Below, piece by piece: positions 1-5,918 of a stretch of 6,127 nt of DNA (its first letter is position 1; every line of letters begins with the position of its first letter). Below the pieces are notes generated by a model. That model did not search any database. It was given only the letters and a program-made list of their open reading frames with translations, and was not told the origin of the DNA. A program made the position numbers and the translations under genes. Origin of the DNA: Deltaproteobacteria bacterium RIFCSPLOWO2_12_FULL_60_16 (GTDB lineage: Bacteria; Desulfobacterota; Binatia; UBA9968); assembly GCA_001798565.1 (NCBI GenBank), contig MGSR01000075.1, forward strand, positions 1-6,127, given 5' to 3'.

Positions 1-686
1 AACGCCTTGTCGGCATACCTCATCACCGGCCGGACGAGATCGGAGTCCACACCCACCAGCGTGGAGCTTAAGGCCTCGGTAAGAACTACCTCGCTGCCCA
101 GCGTCGCGTAGACCGTCCCCAGCTCCATTCCGATATAACCACCCCCGACCACCAGGAGCGTCTTCGGCACCTCTTCGATCTCCAGGGCCTCCGTGGAGGT
201 CATCACCCGCTTGTTGCCCAGGTCAAAGGCCGCAGGCATGGCCGGCCTGCTGCCGACGGCGATGATCGCCTTTTCATAGCCGATAAATTTTTGCCCCTCC
301 GGCGTCTCCACCCGCAGGGTTTGAGAGTCCTCAAAATGGCCTTTCCCTCGCAGCAGCGCGACGCCGCGCTTCTGGGCCAGCATGCCGAGACCCTGCCCCA
401 GCTTTTCCAAGACCGAGTCCTTCCAGGCGCGCAGCTTGTCGAGATTGATCTTGGGCGCCTCGAAGCTGATCCCCCGGGCGTTCGATGCCGCTGCGTCACG
501 GATCATCCCGGTGGCGTGGAGCAGCGCCTTGGAGGGGATGCAGCCGTGGTTCAGACAGACCCCGCCGAGACGCTCGGCGCGATCGACCAATATGACTTTT
601 TTCCCTTTGTCCGCGGCGTAAAAGGCCGCGGCGTAACCGCCCGGGCCGGCCCCGACGACCACGATCTCTGTTTTGATCGGTTCCAT
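1..686 (-). CDS. lpdA: Dihydrolipoyl dehydrogenase (E3 of the pyruvate dehydrogenase complex), N-terminal part
   Basis: E3 flavoprotein that reoxidises the dihydrolipoyl arm of E2 and passes electrons through a Cys-Cys disulfide and FAD to NAD+; cytosolic. The left edge cuts the gene: 228 codons are visible of about 460-480 usual in the family. Seen: FAD dinucleotide-binding motif GAGPGG at residues 12-17; redox-active disulfide motif GGVCLNHGCIPSK with Cys44 and Cys49; the AVGSRP segment at 143-148; and a second, NAD-binding Rossmann motif GGGYIG at 181-186 with an acidic Glu204 after it, which favours NAD over NADP. There is no N-terminal lipoyl domain, unlike some E3 proteins. The start at 686 lies 7 bases after the E2 stop; an AGAGG Shine-Dalgarno (697-701) sits inside the end of the E2 gene with a rather long 10-base spacer, suggesting translational coupling. 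Last gene seen in the aceE-aceF-lpdA operon. Mercuric reductase and glutathione reductase relatives are less likely given this disulfide motif and the neighbours. Confidence 0.95.
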   Translation of the reverse strand, partial: MEPIKTEIVVVGAGPGGYAAAFYAADKGKKVILVDRAERLGGVCLNHGCIPSKALLHATGMIRDAAASNARGISFEAPKINLDKLRAWKDSVLEKLGQGLGMLAQKRGVALLRGKGHFEDSQTLRVETPEGQKFIGYEKAIIAVGSRPAMPAAFDLGNKRVMTSTEALEIEEVPKTLLVVGGGYIGMELGTVYATLGSEVVLTEALSSTLVGVDSDLVRPVMRYADKA

Positions 687-693
687 CCGCCGC

Positions 694-1935
694 TTACCTC
701 TTCAGCTCTTTTTCCGAAAAGCTCGCGAGCGCCTGAACCAGCTCGTTCACAAAGCGCACCGCGTCGGCGCCGTCGACCACGCGATGATCATAGGAGAGAC
801 AGATCGGCAGCATCATGCGCCCATGCACCTTCCCTTTTCTCAACACGGGCTGGAGCGCGGCCCGGCCCAGTCCCAGCACGGCCACGTCAGGCTTGTTGAT
901 AATGGGGGTGAAATGGCCGCCGCCGATCCCCCCCTGGTTGGTAATCGTAAAGGAGCTCCCCTGCAGCTCGTCCAGCGAGATCTTTCTCTGTCTGGTCTTT
1001 TCCACCAACCCATTCAGCTCGGCCGCAAGGTCCCACATGCCCTTCTTGTCCACATCCCGCACCACCGGCACGATCAGGCCCGCCTCGGTATCCACGGCAA
1101 CGCCGAAATGGTAGTACCCCTTGAAGACCACCTCTGCGCTGGCCTCGTCCAGGCTGGAGTTGAAGGCGGGATGCTTTTTCAACGCCGTCACCAGCGCCTT
1201 CATGACAAAGGGGGTCAGCGTCAGGTGCGTCCCTTTCTTTTCAAAGCCGGGGGCGAATTTCTTTCGCAGCGCCAGGAGATCGGTGATATCCACCTCGTCG
1301 AACTGGGTGACGTGTGGAATCGTGGACCAGGAATCGTGCATCCGCTGACCGACCGTTCGCCTGAGAGAAGAGATCCGTTTCTTCTCGACCGGGCCCCAGC
1401 GAGAAAAATCGATCCCCTTGGGCGCCGGCTTCTCGGCCTTCTCCAGAGCCGGCCTCGGGGCATATGCGATCCGTTGCAGATGCTCGACGTACGCCCGCAG
1501 GTCCTCAAGGGTAATCCTGCCGCCGCGCTCGCTCCCCTTGACTCTCGTGAGGTCGATGGCTAATTCCCGGGCGATCTTGACCACGGACGGAGAGGCCGGC
1601 GGCGCCAGGCCGCTGCTGGATTCGTAGCGGTACTCTTCCCACGGCCCTGCCTCGGGCTGCGGCGCTGCGCGCGGCGCGGCAGCAGGCGCCTTCTCCGCCG
1701 CTTCCTCTTCGGCAACCGAGATCAGCACCTGCCCGACCGCCACCTCTTCTCCCGGCTTCACGTGGATCTTCGTCACTGTGCCGGCGGCGGGCGAGGGAAT
1801 CGGGCCAACCGCCTTCTCCGTTTCCAACTCGAGGATCACCTGATCCCGCGCGATCCGGCCGCCCTCGGAGACCAGAATATTGGCGACCGTGGCCGACTCC
1901 ACGCCTTCCGCCAGCCGGGGTACTCTAACATCCAT
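694..1935 (-). CDS. aceF: Dihydrolipoyl acetyltransferase (E2 of the pyruvate dehydrogenase complex), single lipoyl domain
   Basis: Forms the core of the PDH complex and transfers the acetyl group from its lipoyl arm to CoA. 413 residues. Domain order: one lipoyl domain at about 1-77 with the attachment lysine Lys41 in the motif ETEKA; a flexible Ala/Pro-rich linker at about 78-112; a peripheral subunit-binding domain at about 114-153 (ASPSVVKIARELAIDL... GRITLEDL), which holds E1 and E3; a second linker; then the catalytic domain from about 180 to the end. The catalytic motif DHRVVDG gives His384 and Asp388, and GGIGGGHFTPIINKP (335-349) is typical of AceF. E. coli AceF has three lipoyl domains, so this is the compact form. 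It could be mistaken for a branched-chain or 2-oxoglutarate E2, but the adjoining AceE-type E1 makes it the pyruvate enzyme. The gene starts 30 bases after the E1 stop, with no good Shine-Dalgarno visible before the ATG, so translation may depend on coupling to aceE. Confidence 0.95.
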   Translation of the reverse strand: MDVRVPRLAEGVESATVANILVSEGGRIARDQVILELETEKAVGPIPSPAAGTVTKIHVKPGEEVAVGQVLISVAEEEAAEKAPAAAPRAAPQPEAGPWEEYRYESSSGLAPPASPSVVKIARELAIDLTRVKGSERGGRITLEDLRAYVEHLQRIAYAPRPALEKAEKPAPKGIDFSRWGPVEKKRISSLRRTVGQRMHDSWSTIPHVTQFDEVDITDLLALRKKFAPGFEKKGTHLTLTPFVMKALVTALKKHPAFNSSLDEASAEVVFKGYYHFGVAVDTEAGLIVPVVRDVDKKGMWDLAAELNGLVEKTRQRKISLDELQGSSFTITNQGGIGGGHFTPIINKPDVAVLGLGRAALQPVLRKGKVHGRMMLPICLSYDHRVVDGADAVRFVNELVQALASFSEKELKR

Positions 1936-1965
1936 GAGATACGCCGTTTAAGAAATTTTCTCGCC

Positions 1966-4698
1966 CTACAGGTAAAAAGGATGCGCCTTCTCCGGGTCCA
2001 CACGCAAATCCTTGATCGCCTTTTCCACGGCCTGCGGAGACACGGCGCCTTGCTGAGAAAGGGCATAGAGAGTCGCGATGACGGTCGTCTCGGCGTCCAC
2101 TTCAAAGAAACGCCTCAGTCTGGATCGGACATCGCTCCTGCCGAAGCCGTCGGTGCCGAGCGTCGTCAATCCGCCCGGGACCCAGGGGGCGATCTGATCC
2201 GGCACGATCTTCATGTAGTCGGACACAGCCACGAAAACCCCCCGCTCCTTTTCCAGGACCGTCTCCAGGTAAGACTTCCTGGGGGCGGCGGTCGGATGCA
2301 GCAGGTTCCACCTTTTCGCCTGCAGCGCCTCGCCGCGCAGTATCTTGTAGCTGGTCGCGCTCCAGACATCGGCCGAGACTGCGTACCTTTCGGCCAGGAT
2401 CTCCTGCGCCCTCAAGGCCTCTCTGAGAATCGGCCCGCTGCCGAGGATATGGGCCTTGTGCCGCAGCCCCTCTTGTCCCTCGCGGAACCTGTAAAGGCCT
2501 TTAAGGATGCCTTCCTCCGCCCCATCGGGCATCGCCGGCATCGGATAATTCTCGTTGTATAAAGTGAGGTAATAAAAAATCTCTTCACCGTTCTGATACA
2601 TGCGGCGCAGTCCGTCCCGGATGACCACGGCGACTTCATAGGCGAAGGCCGGGTCGTAGGTGAGAAGCGTCGGGATGGCGCTGGCCAAGATGTGGCTTTG
2701 GCCGTCCTGATGCTGCAGCCCCTCGCCGGCCAGCGTGGTCCGCCCCGCCGTGGCGCCGAGCAAAAAGCCTTTGGCCTTGATGTCTCCGGACGCCCACATG
2801 AGATCTCCCACCCGCTGAAAGCCGAACATGGAATAGAAGATGTAAAACGGGATCATGTAACAACCGAGGTCGGCATAGGTGGTGCCGGCGGCGATAAAGG
2901 AGCACATGGAGCCCGCCTCGGTGATCCCTTCTTCGAGAATCTGCCCGTCCTCCGCCTCCTGGTAGTACAGCAGCGTTTCCCGGTCCACCGGCTCGTACAA
3001 CTGCCCTTTGGGCGAATAGATGCCGACCTGGCGGAACAGGGCATCCATACCGAAGGTCCTGGCCTCGTCGGGAATGATCGGGACAATGCGCCGGCCGATC
3101 TCGGCGTCCCGCAGGAGCTTGCTCAGCATGCGGACGAACGACATCGTCGTGGAGGCCTCCAGATGGCCGGAGTCTTTGAAGAACTCGCCGAAGGCATCGA
3201 GCGGCACCTTCAACGGCTCCGCCTTGCGCCGCTTAGGAATGAATCCGCCGAGACTCTTCCTGCGCTCCAGAAGATATTTGGTCTCCACGCTGTCTCGCGG
3301 CGGACGATAGAAGGGGGTTTCTACCACCTCTTCGTCTTTGAGCGGGACGTCGAATCGGCTGCGGAACTCCCTGAGCTCCCGCTCGTTGAGCTGCTTCTGC
3401 TGGTGCGTGATGTTCCTGCCTTCGCCGGCCTCTCCCAGGCCGTACCCCTTCACCGTCTTGGCGAGAATCACCGTCGGCGAGCCTTTGTGCTCCACGGCCG
3501 CTCGGTACGCGGCATAGACCTTTTTGGGATCGTGCCCTCCCCGGAGCAGCTTGTGGATCTGGTCGTCGGTCAAATGGTTGACCAATTCCGCCAGCTCCGG
3601 ATACTTGCCGAAGAAATGTTTTCTCGTATAGCTTCCCGGCTCCACGGAATATTTCTGGTAATCCCCGTCGACCGCCTCCTCCATGCGCTTGATCAGGAGC
3701 TCCCTCCGGTCGCTCCGGAGCAGCGCGTCCCAATCGGATCCCCAGATGACTTTGATGACGTTCCAGCCGGCGCCGCGGAAGAGCGCCTCGAGCTCCTGGA
3801 TGATCTTGCCGTTCCCCCTGACCGGTCCATCCAGCCGCTGCAGGTTGCAGTTCACCACCCAGATGAGATTGTCCAGATTCTCGCGCGACGCCAGCGTCAC
3901 AGAGCCGGTCGCCTCCGGCTCATCCGTCTCGCCGTCACCGGCGAAGCACCACACCTTGGGCTCCTCTCCGGTCAGAAAACCGCGCGCCTTCAAGTAACGG
4001 ATAAAGCGGGCCTGGTAGATCGACATGATCGGGGCCAGCCCCATGGAAACGGAAGGAAACTGCCAGAAGTCCGGCATCAGATAGGGATGCGGATAGGAGG
4101 GCAGGCCGGGCGCGCCCTCGGCCAGCTCCTGCCGGAAATGATGCAGCCGCTTGGCGTCGATGCGCCACTCCAGATAGGCCCTGGCGTAATTGCCCGGGGC
4201 GGCATGGCCCTGGAAGTAGACCATGTCTGCCGGCCTCTCCCCGTCGCCGCCTCGGAAAAAGTGATTGAAGGCGACCTCGTAGAGCGTCGCGCACGAGGCG
4301 AAGGTGGAGATGTGGCCGCCGATGCCGTGATGGATGCGGTTGGCCTTCACCACCATCGCCATGGCGTTCCAGCGAATATAGCTCTTGACGCGCCGCTCGA
4401 TCTCCCGGTCGCCGGGATAAGGCGGCTCTTTCTCAGGCGGTATCGTGTTGATATAAGGAGTGCTGACCGCCGGCGCGACTTTCAGTCCGGATTCCCGCAG
4501 CCTGGCGATAAGGCTCTCCACGAGCACGGGCGATTCTTCCGACTCCCTGTTTTTCAAAGCGTATCCCAGAACGTACTCCAGGGAGTCCAGCCATTTGCGC
4601 ATCGAGTTGTGATCGGACTCCCGAGGTAGACCGGAGGGGCCGCTCTGGCTATAATCCGGCCCGGAGATGTCGGGCTGTCCTTTTTTGCCAACTTCCAT
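1966..4698 (-). CDS. aceE: Pyruvate dehydrogenase E1 component, homodimeric AceE type
   Basis: Thiamine-diphosphate enzyme that decarboxylates pyruvate and reductively acetylates the lipoyl group of E2. 910 residues, close to E. coli AceE (about 887), and visibly similar to it throughout. Seen: YINTIP (82-87); the conserved GGHISTF (His129) and YFQGHAAPG (His165); the ThDP/Mg motif beginning GDGETDEPE (254-262) and ending NCNLQ (283-287), giving Mg ligands Asp255, Asn285 and Gln287; an active-site loop GEGRNITHQQKQLN (425-438) with His432, which aligns with E. coli His407; the catalytic glutamate region QILEEG (586-591), Glu590; LQHQDGQSH (661-669, His663); and GTDGFGRSD near the C-terminus (848-856). 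The start at 4698 has a weak GGA five bases upstream. The next in-frame ATG (residue 33) would remove part of the N-terminal region that binds E2 in this family, so 4698 is preferred. First gene of the operon with aceF and lpdA. A plus-strand open frame across it is a shadow. Confidence 0.97.
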   Translation of the reverse strand: MEVGKKGQPDISGPDYSQSGPSGLPRESDHNSMRKWLDSLEYVLGYALKNRESEESPVLVESLIARLRESGLKVAPAVSTPYINTIPPEKEPPYPGDREIERRVKSYIRWNAMAMVVKANRIHHGIGGHISTFASCATLYEVAFNHFFRGGDGERPADMVYFQGHAAPGNYARAYLEWRIDAKRLHHFRQELAEGAPGLPSYPHPYLMPDFWQFPSVSMGLAPIMSIYQARFIRYLKARGFLTGEEPKVWCFAGDGETDEPEATGSVTLASRENLDNLIWVVNCNLQRLDGPVRGNGKIIQELEALFRGAGWNVIKVIWGSDWDALLRSDRRELLIKRMEEAVDGDYQKYSVEPGSYTRKHFFGKYPELAELVNHLTDDQIHKLLRGGHDPKKVYAAYRAAVEHKGSPTVILAKTVKGYGLGEAGEGRNITHQQKQLNERELREFRSRFDVPLKDEEVVETPFYRPPRDSVETKYLLERRKSLGGFIPKRRKAEPLKVPLDAFGEFFKDSGHLEASTTMSFVRMLSKLLRDAEIGRRIVPIIPDEARTFGMDALFRQVGIYSPKGQLYEPVDRETLLYYQEAEDGQILEEGITEAGSMCSFIAAGTTYADLGCYMIPFYIFYSMFGFQRVGDLMWASGDIKAKGFLLGATAGRTTLAGEGLQHQDGQSHILASAIPTLLTYDPAFAYEVAVVIRDGLRRMYQNGEEIFYYLTLYNENYPMPAMPDGAEEGILKGLYRFREGQEGLRHKAHILGSGPILREALRAQEILAERYAVSADVWSATSYKILRGEALQAKRWNLLHPTAAPRKSYLETVLEKERGVFVAVSDYMKIVPDQIAPWVPGGLTTLGTDGFGRSDVRSRLRRFFEVDAETTVIATLYALSQQGAVSPQAVEKAIKDLRVDPEKAHPFYL

Positions 4699-4713
4699 TT
4701 TTTCCAGCTTCTA

Positions 4714-4729
4714 CTCCCTGCTGCGGGAG
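4714..4729 (-). repeat. Small inverted repeat in the aceE leader
   Basis: Arms CTCCC and GGGAG separated by six bases, lying 16-31 bases upstream of the aceE start. On the aceE transcript it would form a 5-bp GC-rich hairpin whose 3' arm is the only purine-rich GGGAG near the start. There is no U-run, so it is not an intrinsic terminator. A role in translation or regulator binding is only a possibility; a 5-bp repeat may be chance. Confidence 0.3.
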
Positions 4730-4753
4730 CGCGTGTTAGTGTCGCCAAGAAGT

Positions 4754-4782
4754 AATCTACAGGATTCACTTGCTCGATTCAA
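4754..4782 (-). promoter_or_regulatory. Candidate sigma70-type promoter for the aceE-aceF-lpdA operon
   Basis: On the minus strand, TTGAAT (4782-4777) and TAGATT (4759-4754) are separated by exactly 17 bases. Each matches four of six consensus positions. Transcription would start near 4747 and give a leader of about 50 bases before the aceE ATG. No E. coli PdhR-type operator (ATTGGTnnnACCAAT) is recognisable. Identified by eye only. Confidence 0.35.
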
Positions 4783-4793
4783 TTCCATAGCAT
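4765..4793 (+). promoter_or_regulatory. Candidate promoter for the lipoate ligase gene, overlapping the opposing aceE promoter
   Basis: TTCACT (4765-4770) and TAGCAT (4788-4793) with a 17-base spacer; four of six matches each. It would start near 4800, about 27 bases before the ligase ATG. It occupies nearly the same bases as the candidate minus-strand promoter, so the two could compete for polymerase. Weak, by-eye call. Confidence 0.22.
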
Positions 4794-4826
4794 AGCGACT
4801 CAGCCTCCGGCCGCGTTGGACGTCAA

Positions 4827-5549
4827 ATGAAATATTTGGATATAACTTTCCCGACACCGCAGCACAACTTGGCCTGTGACGAGGCCCTGGTCCATTGGTG
4901 CGAGGGCTCATCTTCTAGCGATGAGATTTTAAGATTTTGGCAGCCCCCTGATTACTTCGTCGTCCTCGGACACTCCAGCAAGATTGATTCCGATATTGAT
5001 GTGCCTTCCTGCCAGGCCAACCGTATCCCCATTTTCAGGAGATGTAGCGGCGGCGGGACCGTTCTCCAGGGCCCGGGGTGCCTTGACTATTCTTTGATCC
5101 TGAGGATCGATCATCGAGGTCCGCTTCAGGGCATCTCCCAAACAAACTCGTTCGTCCTGGAATCTCTCAAGCGCGCCTTGGAACCCCTGATCGGCCCGGG
5201 AGTCGAAATTCAAGGTCAAAGCGACCTGGCCTTCGGGACGCGCAAGTTTTCCGGCAACGCCCAATACCGGAAACGTCGATTTCTCTTGTTTCACGGTACC
5301 TTTCTGCTCGACTTCGACATCCCTTTGATGGACCGGCTGCTGGCCATCCCCTCGAAGCAGCCTCCCTACCGGCAAAATCGCTCGCACGGCGACTTTGTAA
5401 CCAACCTCCACCTGCCACCAGGTAGGGTTAAAGAGGCACTCAAACAAGCGTGGGGCGCGGCGGAGGAACTCAAGGATCTTTCCCTGGAGAGTATCGAGCG
5501 GCTCGTCAGAGAGCGGTATGGTAAAGAGGAGTGGAATGCTAAATTTTAA
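4827..5549 (+). CDS. lplA: Lipoate-protein ligase A family protein, short form
   Basis: Activates lipoate with ATP to lipoyl-AMP and attaches it to the lysine of lipoyl domains such as that of the neighbouring E2. 240 residues, BPL/LplA/LipB fold. Seen: N-terminal NLACDEAL (14-21); FWQPPDYFVVLGHSSKI (37-53); the nucleotide/lipoate-binding motif RRCSGGGTV (71-79); GCLDYSLIL (84-92); the lysine-bearing RKFSGNAQ with Lys140, which aligns with the lipoyl-AMP-binding lysine of E. coli LplA; and FHGTFLLD (155-162). The DFVTNL segment (189-194) is also typical. E. coli LplA is about 337 residues with a C-terminal accessory domain, which is absent here. The QSDLA segment (131-135) carries the Asp of LplA rather than the cysteine I recall for LipM-type octanoyltransferases, so ligase is favoured, though transferase activity cannot be excluded. 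Divergent from the PDH operon. Weak GGA Shine-Dalgarno (4818-4820), six bases before the ATG; no nearby in-frame alternative start upstream. Confidence 0.87.
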   Translation: MKYLDITFPTPQHNLACDEALVHWCEGSSSSDEILRFWQPPDYFVVLGHSSKIDSDIDVPSCQANRIPIFRRCSGGGTVLQGPGCLDYSLILRIDHRGPLQGISQTNSFVLESLKRALEPLIGPGVEIQGQSDLAFGTRKFSGNAQYRKRRFLLFHGTFLLDFDIPLMDRLLAIPSKQPPYRQNRSHGDFVTNLHLPPGRVKEALKQAWGAAEELKDLSLESIERLVRERYGKEEWNAKF

Positions 5550-5587
5550 GGTTTGCCATGTGGCTGTTTGCCGCTGCTGGAAGCCAC

Positions 5588-5616
5588 TTGACGGATGTAC
5601 GGTAATGCCGTACAAT
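5588..5616 (+). promoter_or_regulatory. Promoter of the higBA toxin-antitoxin operon
   Basis: TTGACG (5588-5593) and TACAAT (5611-5616) with an optimal 17-base spacer; each hexamer matches five of six sigma70 consensus positions. It is the best promoter in the window. The predicted transcription start is about 5623, at the proposed toxin start codon. A perfect 7-bp-arm palindrome fills the spacer and overlaps the -10 element, the expected place for autorepression by HigA. Confidence 0.65.
5596..5614. promoter_or_regulatory. Palindromic operator candidate (HigA binding site)
   Basis: TGTACGGTAATGCCGTACA: perfect 7-base arms around a 5-base centre. It lies between the -35 and -10 elements and covers four bases of the -10. 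HigA-family antitoxins generally repress their own operon by binding palindromes at the promoter, alone or with the toxin. Assignment to HigA is inferred from position. Confidence 0.6.
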
Positions 5617-5621
5617 GCGTC

Positions 5622-5906
5622 GTGATTATCGGGAAGTTCCGGCACAAGGGCGTCAGACGCCTTTACGAAGATGACAACCCGAGCGGCGTGCCGGCCCATT
5701 CTGTCAGGAAGATCAAGGCGATTCTGGCCGCCCTGGAGTTTGCCGATAACCTGTCACAAGTGGCGACCATGCCGGGCTGGAGGCTTCATCCGCTTAGAGG
5801 CGCCCGGAAAGGCGAATACAGCATAACGGTAACAGGCAACTGGCGGATTACATTTAGACTTGAAGGCAATGTAGTCACCGAAGTGGACTTTGAGGATTAT
5901 CATTAG
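5622..5906 (+). CDS. higB: HigB-type mRNA-cleaving toxin (RelE fold)
   Basis: Toxin of a type II toxin-antitoxin pair; HigB proteins cut mRNA on the ribosome. From GTG 5622 the product is 94 residues, the usual size. Seen: the N-terminal FRHKGVRRLYEDD (6-18); WRLHPLRG (53-60) with His56; the core EYSITVTGNWRITF (65-78); and the C-terminal VDFEDYH ending Asp92-Tyr93-His94. These correspond to the catalytic residues I recall for Proteus HigB (His54, Asp90, Tyr91, His92), with Arg59 at the place of its Lys57. The active site therefore looks intact. Start choice: an in-frame ATG at 5595 would give 103 residues, but it lies inside the promoter and operator and adds nine residues unlike the family, whose members begin about five to six residues before F-R/K-H-K-G. 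GTG 5622 has no Shine-Dalgarno and coincides with the predicted transcription start, so the message may be leaderless. Toxin-first order with higA 12 bases downstream is typical of higBA. Confidence 0.88.
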   Translation: MIIGKFRHKGVRRLYEDDNPSGVPAHSVRKIKAILAALEFADNLSQVATMPGWRLHPLRGARKGEYSITVTGNWRITFRLEGNVVTEVDFEDYH

Positions 5907-5910
5907 GAGG
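5905..5910 (+). promoter_or_regulatory. Consensus Shine-Dalgarno of higA overlapping the higB stop
   Basis: AGGAGG shares two bases with the higB TAG stop (5904-5906) and lies eight bases before the higA ATG. It is far stronger than anything in front of higB, which would favour antitoxin synthesis over toxin from the shared message. Confidence 0.85.
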
Positions 5911-5918
5911 AACAGACC

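Noticed and set aside
673..2562. Plus-strand open frames opposite aceF and the end of aceE (673-1563 and 1762-2562)
   Set aside because: Both are antisense to clear E2 and E1 coding sequence and have no family features; codon-bias shadows.
2692..4629. A 645-codon plus-strand open frame opposite aceE
   Set aside because: It lies wholly antisense to an unmistakable AceE, has a shadow-like composition rich in Arg, Leu and His, and shows no recognisable motif. Long antisense frames are common in GC-rich coding DNA.
4819..4824. GACGTC palindrome just before the lplA ATG as an operator
   Set aside because: A six-base palindrome is expected by chance at this frequency and has no second copy nearby.
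5560..5587. GTGGCT/AGCCAC inverted repeat after lplA as a terminator
   Set aside because: Six-bp stem with a 16-base loop and no following T-run; it abuts the higBA -35. A GTTTGCC direct repeat (5551-5557, 5566-5572) in the same gap is too short to mean much.
5595..5621. ATG at 5595 as the start of higB
   Set aside because: It sits inside the palindrome and promoter, upstream of the predicted RNA start, and adds nine residues not seen in the family. It could serve only a read-through transcript from lplA.
4929..5699. A 256-codon minus-strand open frame opposite lplA
   Set aside because: It covers the conserved LplA motifs in antisense and crosses the higBA promoter; no domain is recognisable.
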